64,000 nt of DNA from Achatina immaculata (GCA_009760885.1 CM019692.1:53158762-53222761), one strand, 5' to 3'. Shown: positions 1 to 11,371, numbered from the stretch's first letter. Program-made: numbers and translations. Notes: generated from the sequence alone by a model not told the origin.

Positions 1-478
1 TTGTCATTGTACCATTGCACTATGGGAGCTGCCCGGTCCTTGTAATTCTCAGTTTTGTGACGTCTGACAGCCAAAAACCCCAGAAGACTTTCTGATTTAT
101 GGTATTTTTTATTAACAAGATAACGTGAATCGTGTTTATAGAGTCCAGACAACTCCTTCTACTATCTGTTCCTGTAATTATACAGCGTGTACTGTATGAT
201 TTTTGTGAGCACTTTATAATAAATCGGGTATAATTTTGTGATAGAGAAATATACATTATCTTGTAGCAGTGCTTCTACTCGTAAATTTGTGGGTTAATGT
301 CTTACGGGGGGGGGGGGGGGGGTTGCAAGTTTTTCGTGCTGTCACTTTGCAGGATTTTGTAGAATGTGATGGCGTTCATATTTAGCAGATACGAAGAACT
401 GGGGCTTGCGTACAATAATAGAGCATACAGTGTTGTGCATTGTGCATATTTCCGAAGCTAAACTGTGCGTCATAAAGT
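1..478. other. Unique-looking DNA with a poly-G tract
   Basis: No coding region or known repeat is recognised here. The one notable element is a run of 17 G at 306-322. The only open frames are short and have no recognisable motifs. Confidence 0.5.
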
Positions 479-555
479 TCAGTCAATCAATCAGTCAGTC
501 AATCAGTCATTCAGTCAGTCAGTCAACCAGTCAGTCAATCAATCAGTCAGTCAGT
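479..555. repeat. (TCAG/TCAA)n tetranucleotide microsatellite
   Basis: Imperfect tandem TCAG and TCAA units run for about 77 bp, some 30 bp outside the end of the first composite dispersed element. It could be a simple-sequence flank of that element or a retrotransposon tail. Its serine/glutamine-rich translation is a by-product. Confidence 0.85.
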
Positions 556-588
556 GTGCTCTGTCACATTATTATGATATTCACTCTG

Positions 589-1340
589 GGGCGAAGACGC
601 TGTCCATTTTGGTAATCAGCGACCCATAGCTGATATACCGACGTTGAGGTTGGTGACCCATAGCTGATATACCGACGTCAAGGTTGGTGACCCATAGCTG
701 ATATTCCGACGTCAAGGTTGGTGACCCATAGCTGATATACCGACGTCAAGGTTGGCGTCCATAGCTGATATACGGGCGTCAAGGTTGGTGACTCATAACT
801 GATATACCGACGTCAAGGTTGGCGTCCATAGCTGATATACGGGCGTCAAGGTTGGTGACTCATAACTGATATACCGACGTCAAGGTTGATGACTCATAAC
901 TGATATACCGACGTCAAGGTTGGTGACCATAGCTGATATACCGACGTCAAGGTTGGCGACCATAACTGACATACCGACATCAAGGTTGGTGACCATAGCT
1001 GATATACCGGCGTCAAGGTTGGTGACCATAGCTGATATACTGGCGTCAAGGTTGGCGAACCATAGCTGACCAAGACCCCATCTTCGTTGATACCCCGAGT
1101 AACAGCCCTAGCCTGGTTAACGGGATAGGAATCGCCATAATCTACAAGGCGGTGGAGTCTGATAAAGAAGTACTCCACGTCCCTGCTTTTTAGCTGCACT
1201 CCGACAGATGAAAAATAGCTGCCATAACCCGCTCCCACGCCGATAAGATGCTGTCCCTCAACACCTTCACAGCATCGGCTTCAAGGAAACTCAGCTTGCA
1301 AGTCCAGAGAGACAGAAGACAAGACAGGGCAATACAAGCT
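589..1340 (-). mobile_element. Composite dispersed element, copy 1
   Basis: In minus-strand order this copy has a short (ACAAG)-like side (about 1308-1340), a core of about 240 bp (about 1075-1307), and an array of 34-bp units ending at the terminus GGGCGAAGAC near 589-597. The same order of parts recurs at 2561-3172 (minus), 5531-5885 (plus) and 59121-59725 (plus). No transposase is encoded, so it is a non-autonomous element. A tandem core beside a simple repeat recalls molluscan pearl/Helentron-type elements, but that assignment is inference. Confidence 0.7.
620..1075. repeat. 34-bp minisatellite inside composite element copy 1
   Basis: About 13 units of 34 bp share the core CATAGCTGATATACCGACGT. 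Units differ mainly by GACC/GTCC/GACTC starts and CCGACG/CGGGCG/CCGGCG variants. The same unit in reverse complement forms the array at 59407-59695, and one or two units are present at 2595-2632 and 5806-5856. Confidence 0.9.
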
Positions 1341-2560
1341 ATTCACAGTAGTGTAAAATTTCCAAAAACATGTTAACAAATGTTAAACGTTATTTCCAGT
1401 TCAGTTACTTCTCTCTCTTTTTTTTAACCATTTGGAGCAGATATCACTAACTGCATGTGAAAGTATCACTAACTGCATGTGAAAGTATCACTGACTGAGA
1501 ATTCGCACTGTCTGAGCTTCACAACGTTGTGTTAGAACAGGGGAGTTAAGCTTCAGTGCACTCAAGGGCTATAATTTATAATGCTTGAGTGAAATGGCGG
1601 TTCGCATTTACATCAACACTTTTTTTTTTTTGTCGAGTCACAGAAAATGTCTCCATGAATTTTACTGTCAGTTTGGTGATGTGGTGATTTATTACCTCCA
1701 CAGCATAGGAGTGAAAATCATCGTTTCTTTGTTAACAATATTAGTCTTAATAAAGTAAGTTACATTTTCATAATAGTCTCTCAAGTTGCAATAGAAGGCA
1801 AAAGCGGACCTCGTACGACCCACGGGCCTCTAATTGGGCGCCGAAGGCGGATTTACATTAATTGAATGAATGATGTAATATTCTAGTTGACTTATATTAT
1901 ATTGCTTCTGCTTGTATGCTGCTGGTTGTCTGTTGTGCTGACTATAATACGATTGTACAGACAGAAGAGGACGAAACACTCACTGCAGTGATATACACTT
2001 TGCAGGACATTCAGGACGATCACATACTGGCACATTGGATATATCTATCAAGACTGCGTTACCTTGGCACTCGCGTCCGATTTACTGCGTGAACGTGGTG
2101 ATGATGATGGTGATGGCTGAGGTAGAAAATACATAGAAATGGTTTCTCAGAACATGCGTACTCCAACACAAATAATTCCGGGCTGCTATCTAGCCAAGTT
2201 GCTAGGATAGCGCCATAAGAATTCAAGCAGGCTAGCAACTACCACATACTTAACACGACTACATTTCTCAACACAGACCGGACTACACTACCTTCTCACT
2301 CAACAGTCAAAACCTGTCTCCTCTCTGAGCTGAAACTTTCCTCTCAGACCTAGAACACAAAACTTACTTCCCACGTGCAACGAATGACTTGAAAACCACG
2401 AACTCTGACAGAGAAAACAAGCATGGGCCTAACTCTAACACATTCATTTAGAGTTATCTCAAGTGTTAAATGCCCTTGACCAAATACTGTCATACCCCAC
2501 CCCCCCCCCCCCCCCCCCCATCCTGTGTGTTAGAACATAATCCGTTCTCTCTTTTTATGA
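1341..2560. other. No gene recognised; contains a 20-nt poly-C tract
   Basis: This is AT-rich intergenic-type sequence. A short GC-rich patch around 1803-1850 followed by AATGAATG (about 1863) may be the 3' end of an old retroposon, but the match is too short to assign. A run of 20 C occurs at 2500-2519. A GATGATGATGG stretch near 2100 may be another retroposon tail. Confidence 0.4.
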
Positions 2561-3172
2561 GGGCGAAGACCTTGACGGTTTTAGCAGTCATAGATTCATA
2601 ACTGACATGCTGGGGTCAGGGTTGACAAAAGAAAATCTGACTAAGACCCTGTCCCACCTCTCCGGTGTTACCCCTAGTAAGAGGCCTAGCCTGACTAACG
2701 GGGAAGGGATCGCCATAGACCCCATGGTGGGGGTTTTCTGAAGAGGTAATGTAACCCCCCCCCCTCCTTCCTTTTGAGCTGCAATCAGGGACAGAAAACA
2801 GATGGCCGCCATAACCCGCTCCTGATCCGACACGATGCTGTGCCTCAACATCTTCACTGCGTCCACTTCAAAGGACACCAGCTCGCAGTTCAAGGGAGAC
2901 AGAAAACAGGACAAGACAAGGCGAGACAAGACAAGGCAAGACAAGACAAGACAAGACAAGACAAGACAAGGCAAGGAAAGGCAAGACAAGGCAAGACAAG
3001 ACAAGACAAGACAAGGCAAAGCAAGACAAGACAAGACAAGACAAGACAAGACAAGGCAAAGCAAGACAAGACAAGACAAGACAAGACAAGGCAAAGCAAG
3101 ACAAGACAAGACAAGACAAGACAAGACAAGGCAAGGCAAAGCAAGACAAGACAAGGCAAGGCAAGACATATT
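2561..3172 (-). mobile_element. Composite dispersed element, copy 2
   Basis: It begins with the same GGGCGAAGAC terminus as copy 1, keeps about one 34-bp unit (2595-2632), then the core (about 2640-2905), and ends in a greatly expanded (ACAAG)n array. A run of 10 C at 2755-2764 lies where copy 4 has a 19-G run on the opposite strand. The core shares long blocks with the other copies, such as GCCATAACCCGCTCC and TGTGCCTCAACATCTTCAC. Confidence 0.75.
2908..3170. repeat. (ACAAG)n / (GCAAG)n pentanucleotide array
   Basis: About 50 pentamers, mostly ACAAG with interspersed GCAAG, GCAAA and GAAAG. Every frame is open on both strands (lysine/glutamine/arginine-rich on plus, leucine/cysteine-rich on minus), which explains several overlapping spurious frames. 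It is the simple-sequence side of composite element copy 2. Confidence 0.95.
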
Positions 3173-3175
3173 CTT

Positions 3176-3651
3176 CTTGTTGAGTGTTTTCTTCTTCTGC
3201 GTCCAGCATAATCAGATGATAAGACATCCTTGAGGCTGTGCTTTTATTTATCCTTCAGCCACTGAGTATCTTAGATTATCATATTTTAAACGTATAATGT
3301 GCGTGTTGCAAGTTTTAGTCGACATTGTTGCAAGTTATAATCGACATAACTTTAAATCAAAAACAAATTTAACTCATGAAGTAGCTCAAAACCATCGTTT
3401 CTGACATGGTCGAGGAAGAAATAAAAATAAAAAAAAAACTCACAGTGCTATAAGTCCAGCTCCTAATAACACTTTAGTCGCCAGCTAAATCAGCGGTTCT
3501 GTAACTGGGGTCCACGGATCTCTAGGAGGTCCACGAACGAAGAAATGAACTGGTTCAATTGAACAAAAATCTTGGCGTCATCAGGGTCCTGTTTAGTGCT
3601 TTATTTTTAAAAAAGCAGGTTCACAGCGGTTCTCAAACCGGAAAGGAGGTA
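3176..3651. other. Non-coding; hAT-like terminal fragments (weak)
   Basis: No gene is seen. At 3492-3530 the sequence reads like a hAT-type terminus (GCGGTTCTGTAACTGGGGTC), and a second such motif (GCGGTTCTCAAACCGG) lies near 3627. No matching opposite terminus or 8-bp duplication was found, so these are treated as old terminal debris of non-autonomous hAT elements. Confidence 0.35.
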
Positions 3652-3751
3652 CACAGTCAAAGGATAAAGAAGCACTGAGCCAAACTATTCACAAGTCAGA
3701 CTACAACCCCGCAGCAATTGACTACATTTCCAGCTGCAAATTTGTCTAAAG

Positions 3752-3982
3752 TAGTGTTTCACAACGTGGGGCGTAACCACCCCTCCCACCTCCACCCCAA
3801 CAGGGGCAATTTGACAATTCTTTAGTGTTTTTGTAAGGAGGGGCAGTTAGAACATATTTATATTATCCTTGGTTCAGAACTTGATTGACTATTATGCTGC
3901 GGGGGTTGGGGGGAGGGTGGGCATCCAAATCTTTGAGGCATTGAGGTGGGGCATGATCCAAAAAAAAGGTTGAGAAACACTG
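3752..3982. mobile_element. hAT-type MITE with 8-bp target-site duplication
   Basis: This 231-bp element starts TAGTGTTTCACAACG and ends GGTTGAGAAACACTG, giving imperfect terminal inverted repeats of about 14 bp that match the usual hAT terminus CAGTGNTTCTCAACC. It is flanked by identical copies of GTCTAAAG at 3744-3751 and 3983-3990, the 8-bp duplication length typical of hAT transposition. There is no coding capacity. The inside is G-rich with poorly conserved interior sequence. Confidence 0.85.
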
Positions 3983-4082
3983 GTCTAAAGGTAAACGAAA
4001 GTTAGCGTAACCAGTGGAAATGAGTGCAGGGAATAGACCACCGCGGGCTGAGGCGCCTTGTCTGAGCCACAGACTGAAAAGT

Positions 4083-4605
4083 GCCTCAACAGACGAAGAA
4101 ACGCAACCATCACAACCAGCTCAGACGAAGAAACGCAACCATCACAACCAGCTCAGACGAAGAAACGCAGCCATCACAACCAGCTCAGATGAAGAAACGC
4201 AGCCATCACAACCAGCTCAGATGAAGAAACGCAGCCATCACAACCAGCTCAGATGAAGAAACGCAGCCATCACAACCAGCTCAGACGAAGAAACGCAGCC
4301 ATCACAACCAGCTCAGACGAAGAAACGCAGCCATCACAACCAGCTCAGACGAAGAAACGCAGCCATCACAACCAGCTCAGACGAAGAAACGCAGCCATCA
4401 CAACCAGCTCAGACGAAGAAACGCAGCCATCACAACCAGCTCAGACGAAGAAACGCAGCCATCACAACCAGCTCAGACGAAGAAACGCAGCCATCACAAC
4501 CAGCTCAGACGAAGAAACGCAGCCATCACAACCAGCTCAGATGAAGAAACGCAACCATCACAACCAGCTCAGATGAAGAAACGCAACCATCACAACCAGC
4601 TCAGA
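4083..4605. repeat. 32-bp minisatellite, about 16 units
   Basis: Units share CTCAGACGAAGAAACGCAGC followed by CATCACAACCAG. Variation is confined to ACG/ATG and GCAGCC/GCAACC. Because 32 is not a multiple of three, the translated frame repeats every 96 bp. The resulting lysine/histidine/glutamine-rich reading frames (4014-4256, 4253-4576) are therefore not evidence of a protein. Confidence 0.95.
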
Positions 4606-4990
4606 CCAAGCGCCCGGCCGGACCTCGACTCCCGACAGGATGAGCTGTAAGATGATGCCTGAAAACTAGATATGACCTGCCACATCTGTCAGCGAGTTTG
4701 ACGTCGACGTCTGAACCATCGGCAAAGAAGGATAAAAAAAAGGTGTTTTGTTTAATCCTTTGCACCAGATAACGCCAGATAAGTTGGGGTTTAGTTATTA
4801 AGAAACCGCACCAGGTTCCTGCAAGAACAGGTAATTCAGATCAAAGACTTTTGTTCCTGCTTACGATGTGGTTTTATATTCCTGGCTTCCTCATATCACG
4901 CCCTGAATGCATCTGTTTTCTGTTTTCTTTACTTCTTCGTTTGTGTGAATTTGATCGAGTGCTTTCTTTCCCGCAGTTTTTGTAATTCCC

Positions 4991-5021
<31 letters not shown>

Positions 5022-5530
5022 GCCGTTGTGAATATTAATGTAACAAATTCAGGCGCCGCAGTTTTCTCTCACGTCAGTGTCCAAAACTTCGATCATGTAT
5101 TTGTCAAAAGGTTTTGGTGAAATGCTTAAATCCTGACTGGAGCCTGCTGAGAAGTCTGGCTTTGCAGTTTATCCTTCAGACATAAGTACAGGCATTGTGT
5201 ATCTTGGGAAATGGAAGGAAGGCAAAGACAATATAATGGACATAGGAAGTACCGGCCAGTCTCAATAGTTTTGTGTAAACTTAGCCATACCAGCCGGTCT
5301 CATTAGTTTTTGTTACATCTAGAACGAATAATAAGATGATGGACAAAACTGTAAATTCGCTAGGTCCTGGCTGATTAAAAAAATATGATGTGATTAAGTG
5401 TTTTTGTTATTTTCAGTTTATAACTGAAAGCTAAGTGAGACGGGCTTCCTTGGGTTCAATTCTGCCCTCACGACTGCGACTGATCCAGCAAGCCGGCGGT
5501 AGATCTCTTTACCGTCCATAGAAAACACAT
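4606..5530. other. No gene recognised; poly-C/(CT)n tract
   Basis: The only structured sequence is a C run followed by a (CT)n microsatellite at 4988-5021. The rest looks like unique AT-rich intergenic DNA. No motif-bearing reading frame was found on either strand. Confidence 0.45.
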
Positions 5531-5885
5531 AACTTGTACTTGTACTTCTACGAACTCCCTGTAACTGCGAGCTGGTGTTCTTTGCAGCCGATGCTGTGAA
5601 GATGTTGAGGCACAACATCGTATCGGCGCGGGAGCGGGTTATGGCAGCTACATTTTCAGTCCCAGACTACAGCTAAAAAGCAGGGGTGTGCAGTGCTTCT
5701 TTAGAAGACTCCACCACCATGGGGACTATGGTGATCCCTGCCCCGTTAGCCAGGGTAGGCCTGTTACACGGAGTACCAAAGGAGAGGTTGGGACAGGGTC
5801 TTGGTCAGCTATGGTTCGCTAACCCTGACGCTGGCATATCAGCTATGGGTCGCTGACTGTCTCATCGTACAGGCATCTTCACCCA
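5531..5885 (+). mobile_element. Composite dispersed element, copy 3 (short)
   Basis: This copy has the CTTGT-like side at 5533, the core with GCGGGAGCGGGTTATGGCAG (about 5617-5636), and only about one and a half 34-bp units (5806-5856) before the terminal region. It is the shortest of the four copies and lacks both the expanded pentamer array and the poly-G run. It gives the best estimate of the unexpanded structure. Confidence 0.75.
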
Positions 5886-6618
5886 GAAAGAATAGACAAT
5901 ACATCGCAGCTAAAACAAATAGAGCATTGAACAACAAAGTTGTCCTCCTAGCTCTATGCTGTCAATATCAAACATGGACACTAACAGTCAGACACCAAAA
6001 AAGTTATTATGACAGAAATGAACAAAAACCATGCTTATTATGAAATTTTGTTGACAGTCGCTAAATGTATTGTTAATTTCATTTTTTAAAGTGAGCAAAA
6101 ATGATTTTTAAAATTGTAAGTTCATTTTTCAAGCAGTAGAAAAGAACTTTGATGATAACAGTCAGATACCTTGAACATGACAACAGACGGCATTTTCCGT
6201 TTTCGGTCAGCAAAAACCGTCCGCCAAAATACGGAATTCTCCATCTTTGGTCCAGAATGTATTAAGAATTAAGTTCGACTGCCAGGTATGACTGACTTTA
6301 ACGTAGAAAGTCTGATATGAGACGACCAGGTGAAGAATTCATTCATTCACCTGGTACTGTGCATGATATATGTTAACAGCCATCTTCTCCATCTTTGCGG
6401 TTTCATGTTCATCTCCCATGATTTTTGTTTGATTCTGCAGGAGATTGATCTTTGTCAGTTTGTCTCTTCCTAACTGCTGTTAAATGACACTGTGCTATAT
6501 TGATATGTGTATAGTTTCTTCGATATAAATTCCTCCGTACAGATTCCATTACGGAGAAGTCAGTGTATTATTTGTGAGAAGTGAGTTCAGAACAAACTCA
6601 GAGCAGTGGGGACTCGGC
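5886..6618. other. No gene recognised
   Basis: AT-rich sequence without recognisable coding, repeat or RNA features. The short frame starting near 5801 overlaps the end of composite element copy 3 and has no protein motif. Confidence 0.4.
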
Positions 6619-6619
6619 A

Positions 6620-6980
6620 TAAAGTGGAACGAAGAACAACGCAGAGATAAGACAGATCAGCGAACAACACCCAGTCTCATGGGTGATCAGAAAAAGAAGA
6701 TGGACATATGTCGGACGCGTGATGAGAAGAAAAATCAGAGAATCCCAAAACAAGATATCAAGTGGAACACAACAGGCCGAAGAAAAAGAGATCGACCACG
6801 TGAAACTCTAAAGAGGACATTGTTAAGAGAGGCCAAATTAGTATGACATAAAATCCCTTGATGAGGTTGAAAGGCTCGCCGAGAACAAGAAAACTTGACA
6901 AACTACCATGCGAGCCATATGTGACGTTTAACGGTACGGGAAGGATGTAAGATGTAAGAAGAAGAAGTAGAAGAGAAGTA
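6620..6980 (+). mobile_element. LINE-2 family, 3' fragment
   Basis: The translation resembles the C-terminus of a non-LTR retrotransposon reverse transcriptase: an IKWNE block, then RIPKQDIKWNTTGRRKR, a basic RPRETLKRTL block, and IKSLDEVERLAE after a frame break near 6843. It ends in GGAAGGATGTAAGATGTAAGAAG, the tail region shared by the other LINE-2 copies. In intact relatives this region follows the polymerase domain. The copy is 5'-truncated and inactive. The closest local relative is the minus-strand copy at 29975-30538. Confidence 0.8.
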
Positions 6981-7014
6981 AGTGGGGACACAAAAATTCC
7001 GGGCGGTTTTAAAA

Positions 7015-7535
7015 TATAATAAGAGCTCTCTAAATAATGGCTGTGGTTTTGTAGCATAAAGTTCTGAACAGTGGCTGCAATTGTTAAAATGTAGCAGAGA
7101 ATTTTAAATTGTGGCAGCTTGTGTTAAAATATAATAGAGAATTTGAAATTGGGGCAACTAGTGTTAAAATATAAAAGATAATTCTAAAATGTGACCACTG
7201 TTAAAATGTTATAGATAATTTTTAACAGTGACTACTAGTGTTAAAATTTAATAGAGAGCTCTGAACTGCGACTACTAGTATTAAATATCATAGAAAGTTC
7301 TAACAGTGACCACTATTGTTAAAAAGGAATAGAGAGTTCTGAACTGTAGGCACTAGTATTAAAATATAGCAGAAAGTTCTGAACTGCGCAGCTAGTGTTA
7401 AAATATAGAGAATTGTGAACAGTGGTCACTAGTGTTAAATAATAATAGAGAGCACCGAAAAGTGATCACTAGTGTTAAAATATAACAGAAAATTCTAAAC
7501 CGTGGCCGTTATGTTAAAATATCATGTGAACGGTG
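7015..7535. repeat. Degenerate ~40-bp minisatellite, about 12 units
   Basis: Repeated blocks contain TAGTGTTAAAATATAATAGAG followed by a variable GTTCTGAACAGTGG-type segment. Unit length drifts between about 38 and 47 bp and divergence is high, so this is an old array. Confidence 0.8.
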
Positions 7536-8008
7536 GCTGCTCTTTTTTTTTGCAGTTTGGATTTGCATTTATTTGTTGATAATTTGTGAATGATCTTGGC
7601 ATTGATATTTTACAAGAAAAAAATTCCTAAAGACCTGAGTCTGTTGCTTTCTCTCCTTCGTTGTTCTTTGGATTCGACCTTAGTCGAGGGATTTATGGGA
7701 CTGATGCGTATATAATACCCTTTCATACAGCCATAGCCGTTGTACACAGTGTTCGGCTGTGGCGTGCTACGCAGAAAAAGGTACCCTTTTTCACATGTAA
7801 TTTATCCAAACGAGTTGACTAGAGCAGTTTTTTCAAACTGTGATCCGCGGAACCTTCAGGTTCCGCCACAGCTCTCTCAGGCTGCTTGAGACAAGTTTGA
7901 AATATTCCCTATTTATTTATTTTTTTTTACCCTGTAAAAAAGCAATAGTAATTATGATTGCCAGTTTTTCCATATCTGAACAAAGAATATTTGCTTATGT
8001 CACATTCA

Positions 8009-8203
8009 GAGCACGAAAGGTTTCCTGGTTTGCTTAATCTTGTAGGTGACGTTATTAGAGCACGAAAGGTTTCCTGGTTTGTTTAATCTTGTAGGTGACG
8101 TTATTAGAGCACGAAAGGTTTCCTGGTTTGTTTAATCTTGTAGGTGACGTTATTAGAGCACGAAAGGTTTCATGGTTTGTTTAATCTTGTAGGTGACGTT
8201 ATT
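8009..8203. repeat. 49-bp tandem repeat, 4 units
   Basis: Four nearly identical units begin at 8011, 8060, 8109 and 8158, each with GCACGAAAGGTTTC and TCTTGTAGGTGACGTT. The high identity suggests recent amplification inside the hAT remnant. Confidence 0.95.
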
Positions 8204-8259
8204 TATTATACGGTAGCAGATGCAGCAACAGATTAATACTTTAGAAGCAAGTTTAAAGA

Positions 8260-8700
8260 CGAATAATTTACACAATTTTGGGTTGAAATATCCAGGGAGA
8301 GAACCCTGGAAGAAGCAGTCAAGCGTTGTCTCTGCATTTTTAATGCATTTAACAACGATATATCTTTGTGAGCAGAACTTTTCATTGTATACAGCTGCGG
8401 GGATTATAAGCAGCCTAAAAGTAGAAGAAGGTCCACTCAGCCTCTAGAAATGGGTACCAGGGAAATCTTGAAAGATAAATGCGACCAGGCGTGATACAAA
8501 CCACACGAGATCTTCATGTGGCAAAGGTCTTGGAAATACAGATTTAACACCGTATCCCTAATGTGCCTTATTGACATAGAAAGTGAAATTTTAACCCTTT
8601 TTTTAACCTTAAATCTAGAAGATAATCTGCGCTTACAGGTGACATCCATAACTTCAGACACTGTTGCACTTCGTGGGGAAAAAAAACAAGCATATGTGAG
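8260..8700 (+). pseudogene. hAT transposase C-terminal remnant, interrupted
   Basis: Two pieces of a hAT dimerisation-type C-terminus are visible. The first (about 8335-8400) reads TTIYLCEQNFSLYT, matching the family pattern TTYLCEQxFSxLT. The second (about 8610-8690) reads LNLEDNLRLQVTSI followed by KKQAYVSH, matching the pattern RLEDDLRLxLSxI...KQxxxSH. Between them lies SINE sequence (about 8440-8605), so the gene appears split by a SINE insertion. No N-terminal BED finger or catalytic region remains. hAT transposases excise and reinsert DNA in the nucleus; this copy cannot. Confidence 0.6.
8440..8608 (+). mobile_element. tRNA-derived SINE, 3' fragment
   Basis: Shares AGAAATGGGTA, GCGACCAGGCGTGATAC, AACACCGTATCCCTA and a final run of T with the SINE at 25893-26160. 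The tRNA-like promoter portion is absent. It sits between two hAT transposase blocks. Confidence 0.7.
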
Positions 8701-8851
8701 CCACTGTTACATGTATATGCTGATTGAAATTTTGCATTCTACAAGTGAAACTTCTGTACAAGTCAGTAGATGTGAAATGCATATGTTTTTCTTTAAATAT
8801 TTATTGAAATATTAAGTTATAAAGGACTTGAAAAATTAGACTGTCTTTAAT

Positions 8852-9267
8852 GAGTGTTCTTAATATCATTGTAACATTAGCATTGTGTTTTACTGAGTGT
8901 TCTTAATATCAGTGTAATATTAGCATTGTGTTGTACAGAGTGTTCTTAATAGCAGTGTAACATTAGCGTTGTGTTTTACTGAGTGTTCTTAATAGCAGTG
9001 TAACATTAGCGTTGTGTTTTACTGAGTGTTCTTAATATCAGTGTAATATTAGCGTTGTGTTGTACTGAGTGTTCTTAATATCAGTATAATATTAGCGTTG
9101 TGTTGTACTGAGTGTTCTTAATATCAGTGTGATATTAGCGTTGTGTTTTACTGAGTGTTCTTAATATCAGTATAATATTAGCGTTGTGTTGTACTGAGTG
9201 TTCTTAATATCAGTGTGATATTAGCGTTGTGTTTTACTGAGTGTTCTTAATATCAGTGTAATATTAG
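8852..9267. repeat. 43-bp minisatellite, about 10 units
   Basis: Units start GAGTGTTCTTAATATCAGTG and continue TAATATTAGCGTTGTGT. Starts at 8852, 8895 and 8938 fix the period at 43 bp. It lies between the hAT coding remnant and the hAT right end. Confidence 0.95.
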
Positions 9268-9482
9268 GACTCCACCATGTTTTTGTTTCCGTGCCCTTCA
9301 CTCTAAAAATTGTGGGAACCTCTGGTCTAGAGTAGCCATTATGACACACAACAGCCTTCGCATGAATAGTAGTTCACTATTTTCTGCACTGCCAAAAATC
9401 CAGTCCTCTGCAGAAAACGCTGGGTGTCTTTATACCCTCTTCGTCAGAACATCTTCACGATCAACAGATAACTGGTCTTTTT

Positions 9483-9831
9483 AGGAAGGGATCAGTGTTA
9501 GAACTATAACTAGGAAGGGATCAGTGTTAGAACTATAACAAGGAAGGGATCAGTGTTAGAACTATAACTAGGAAGGGATCAGTGTTAGAACTATAACTAG
9601 GAAGGGATCAGTGTTAGAACTATAACTAGGAAGGGATCAGTGTTAGAACTATAACAAGGAAGGGATCAGTGTTAGAACTATAGCAAGGAAGGGATCAGCG
9701 TTAGAACTATAGCAAGGAAGGGATCAGTGTTAGAACTATAACAAGGAAGGGATCAGTGTTAGAACTATAACAAGGAAGGGACCAGTGTTAGAACTTTAAC
9801 AAGGAAGGGACCAGCGTTAGAACTATAACAG
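9483..9831. repeat. 29-bp minisatellite, 12 units
   Basis: Units are AGGAAGGGATCAGTGTTAGA plus ACTATAACA or ACTATAACT. The CTA/CAA variants alternate in blocks. The last units carry GACC in place of GATC. Confidence 0.95.
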
Positions 9832-10267
9832 GTTTTCTACAAATGTTCTATAAATAATTTCCACAGCTCCTGAACCTAAATCTAAATATTTAAATTTTTA
9901 TTTAAACTTTCCTGGCTTTGCTTGATTCTCCGAGTACTAACGCGAACCAATCAGATCCGTCTGTCATTCTCTTGTCTGGGCAGTATCGATGCTATAATTC
10001 CTCCAGGCATTTTATCCGAGTCAGTCCAGCCTGGGTCAAATCGATTCATTACAATTTGAATCCCACCGGCGAGTATATCCAAGTTCTGTTAATGAACTGC
10101 GCTTTTGTAACGTCTTCTACCCTAAATTTTCGCTTCACATACCACAAGTTGGCTGCCCGAGATCAGCGTGTTGATCTTGCTGAGATTTTCATCTGAATGA
10201 GTTCCGACAACTAAACATCTATTTTTTTCTATTTTTCTAAGTTCAGTAGATCGATTTTTCTTTTGTT
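9832..10267. other. No gene recognised
   Basis: A 92-codon plus-strand frame (9918-10196) lies here. It has no recognisable domain, no visible splice-site context supporting an exon, and unremarkable composition. It is left unannotated as a gene. Confidence 0.4.
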
Positions 10268-10705
10268 TAGTTCCAGCAGCAATGTATCAGCTCAATGTAA
10301 GCTCCGGTAACGGTGTATCACTTCATTCCTTAGCTGCTGTAACTGTGTATCACTTCATTCCTGAGCTGAACTGCGTATAACCTCATTCCTTAGCTGATGT
10401 AACTGTGCATCACTTCACTCCTTAGCTGCTATAACTGCGTATAACCTCATTCCTTAGCTGCTGTAACTGCGTATAACTTCATTCCTTAGCTGCTATAACT
10501 GCGCATCGCCTCATTTCATAGTTGCTATAACTTCGAGTCACGTCATTCCTTAGCTGCTATAACTGCCTGTCACTTCATTCCTTAGCTGCTGTAACTGCGT
10601 ATAACTTCATTCCTTACCTGCTATAACTGCATGTCACCTTATTCCTTAGCTGCTGTAACTGCGTATAACTTCATTCCTTAGCTGCGATAATTGTGTATCA
10701 CTTCA
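10268..10705. repeat. Degenerate ~31-bp minisatellite, about 14 units
   Basis: Units contain CATTCCTTAGCTGCTGTAAC followed by TGCGTATAACTT with many substitutions and small length changes. Confidence 0.85.
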
Positions 10706-11323
10706 GTGTTTCTTTCTGGCTAACATTATGGGCTAAAACTTTGAGGAAATTGTTCCGAGCAGAAACTCATTACGCTCACCATATCTTCTTCATCACGCAG
10801 TTCTCAAACAATAAAGGATATTAGCGATGTCACGAAGTTGAGAATTCCACCATTCTGACAACAGACCTTGGTTATGCCAGATTGCCCGGCTATTGAACAG
10901 TGGGCAGATAACTTTCTAAACGAAACTTACCAAGCTGACAAAGAGGAGCTGATATGAGAGATAAGCCATGCCAAACATTAAAGGAACCAACAGTTGTCGG
11001 ATCATCGGAGACAGCTGAACGTTTAGGCCTTCTTGTATTATCGTGGACTGTTCTGTCTGTGCCATCCAAGATAAAGACCTGGGAATCTGCAATACAGGTC
11101 ACAGCAGATATGCGGTCGTTAGTGATGCAAATCTATTTAAGGAACAGATAGCAGTGAACTCAGTTTAGTGAGTTTTATAAGGGCACCTTCACGAGGTGCT
11201 GGTGGTTTAGAGTTATTTAGTGATCTGCAGTCGTTTTCAGGTTTTTAAGTCATGGCAGAATATGTGTAGACTATTTCAGAAAATCTACAGTGAAGATGCC
11301 CTTTCTTGGAATGTTTCCTGTCG

Positions 11324-11371
<48 letters not shown>

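Larger units (their letters stand above)
7825..9324 (+). mobile_element. hAT element remnant (1.5 kb deletion derivative)
   Basis: The left end CAGTTTTTTCAAACTGTG and the right end (inverted: CAGAGGTTCCCACAATTT) resemble imperfect hAT termini. Flanks are GACTAGAG (7817-7824) and GTCTAGAG (9325-9332), a 7/8 match to an 8-bp duplication. Inside, plus-strand fragments resemble the C-terminal dimerisation region of hAT transposases, placed as expected near the right end. The 5' coding portion is missing. Two minisatellites and a SINE lie inside. The termini are the weaker part of this call. Confidence 0.6.

Noticed and set aside
2588..3233. Lysine/glutamine/arginine-rich and leucine/cysteine-rich frames
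   Set aside because: The (ACAAG)n pentamer array is open in every frame; composition alone explains them.
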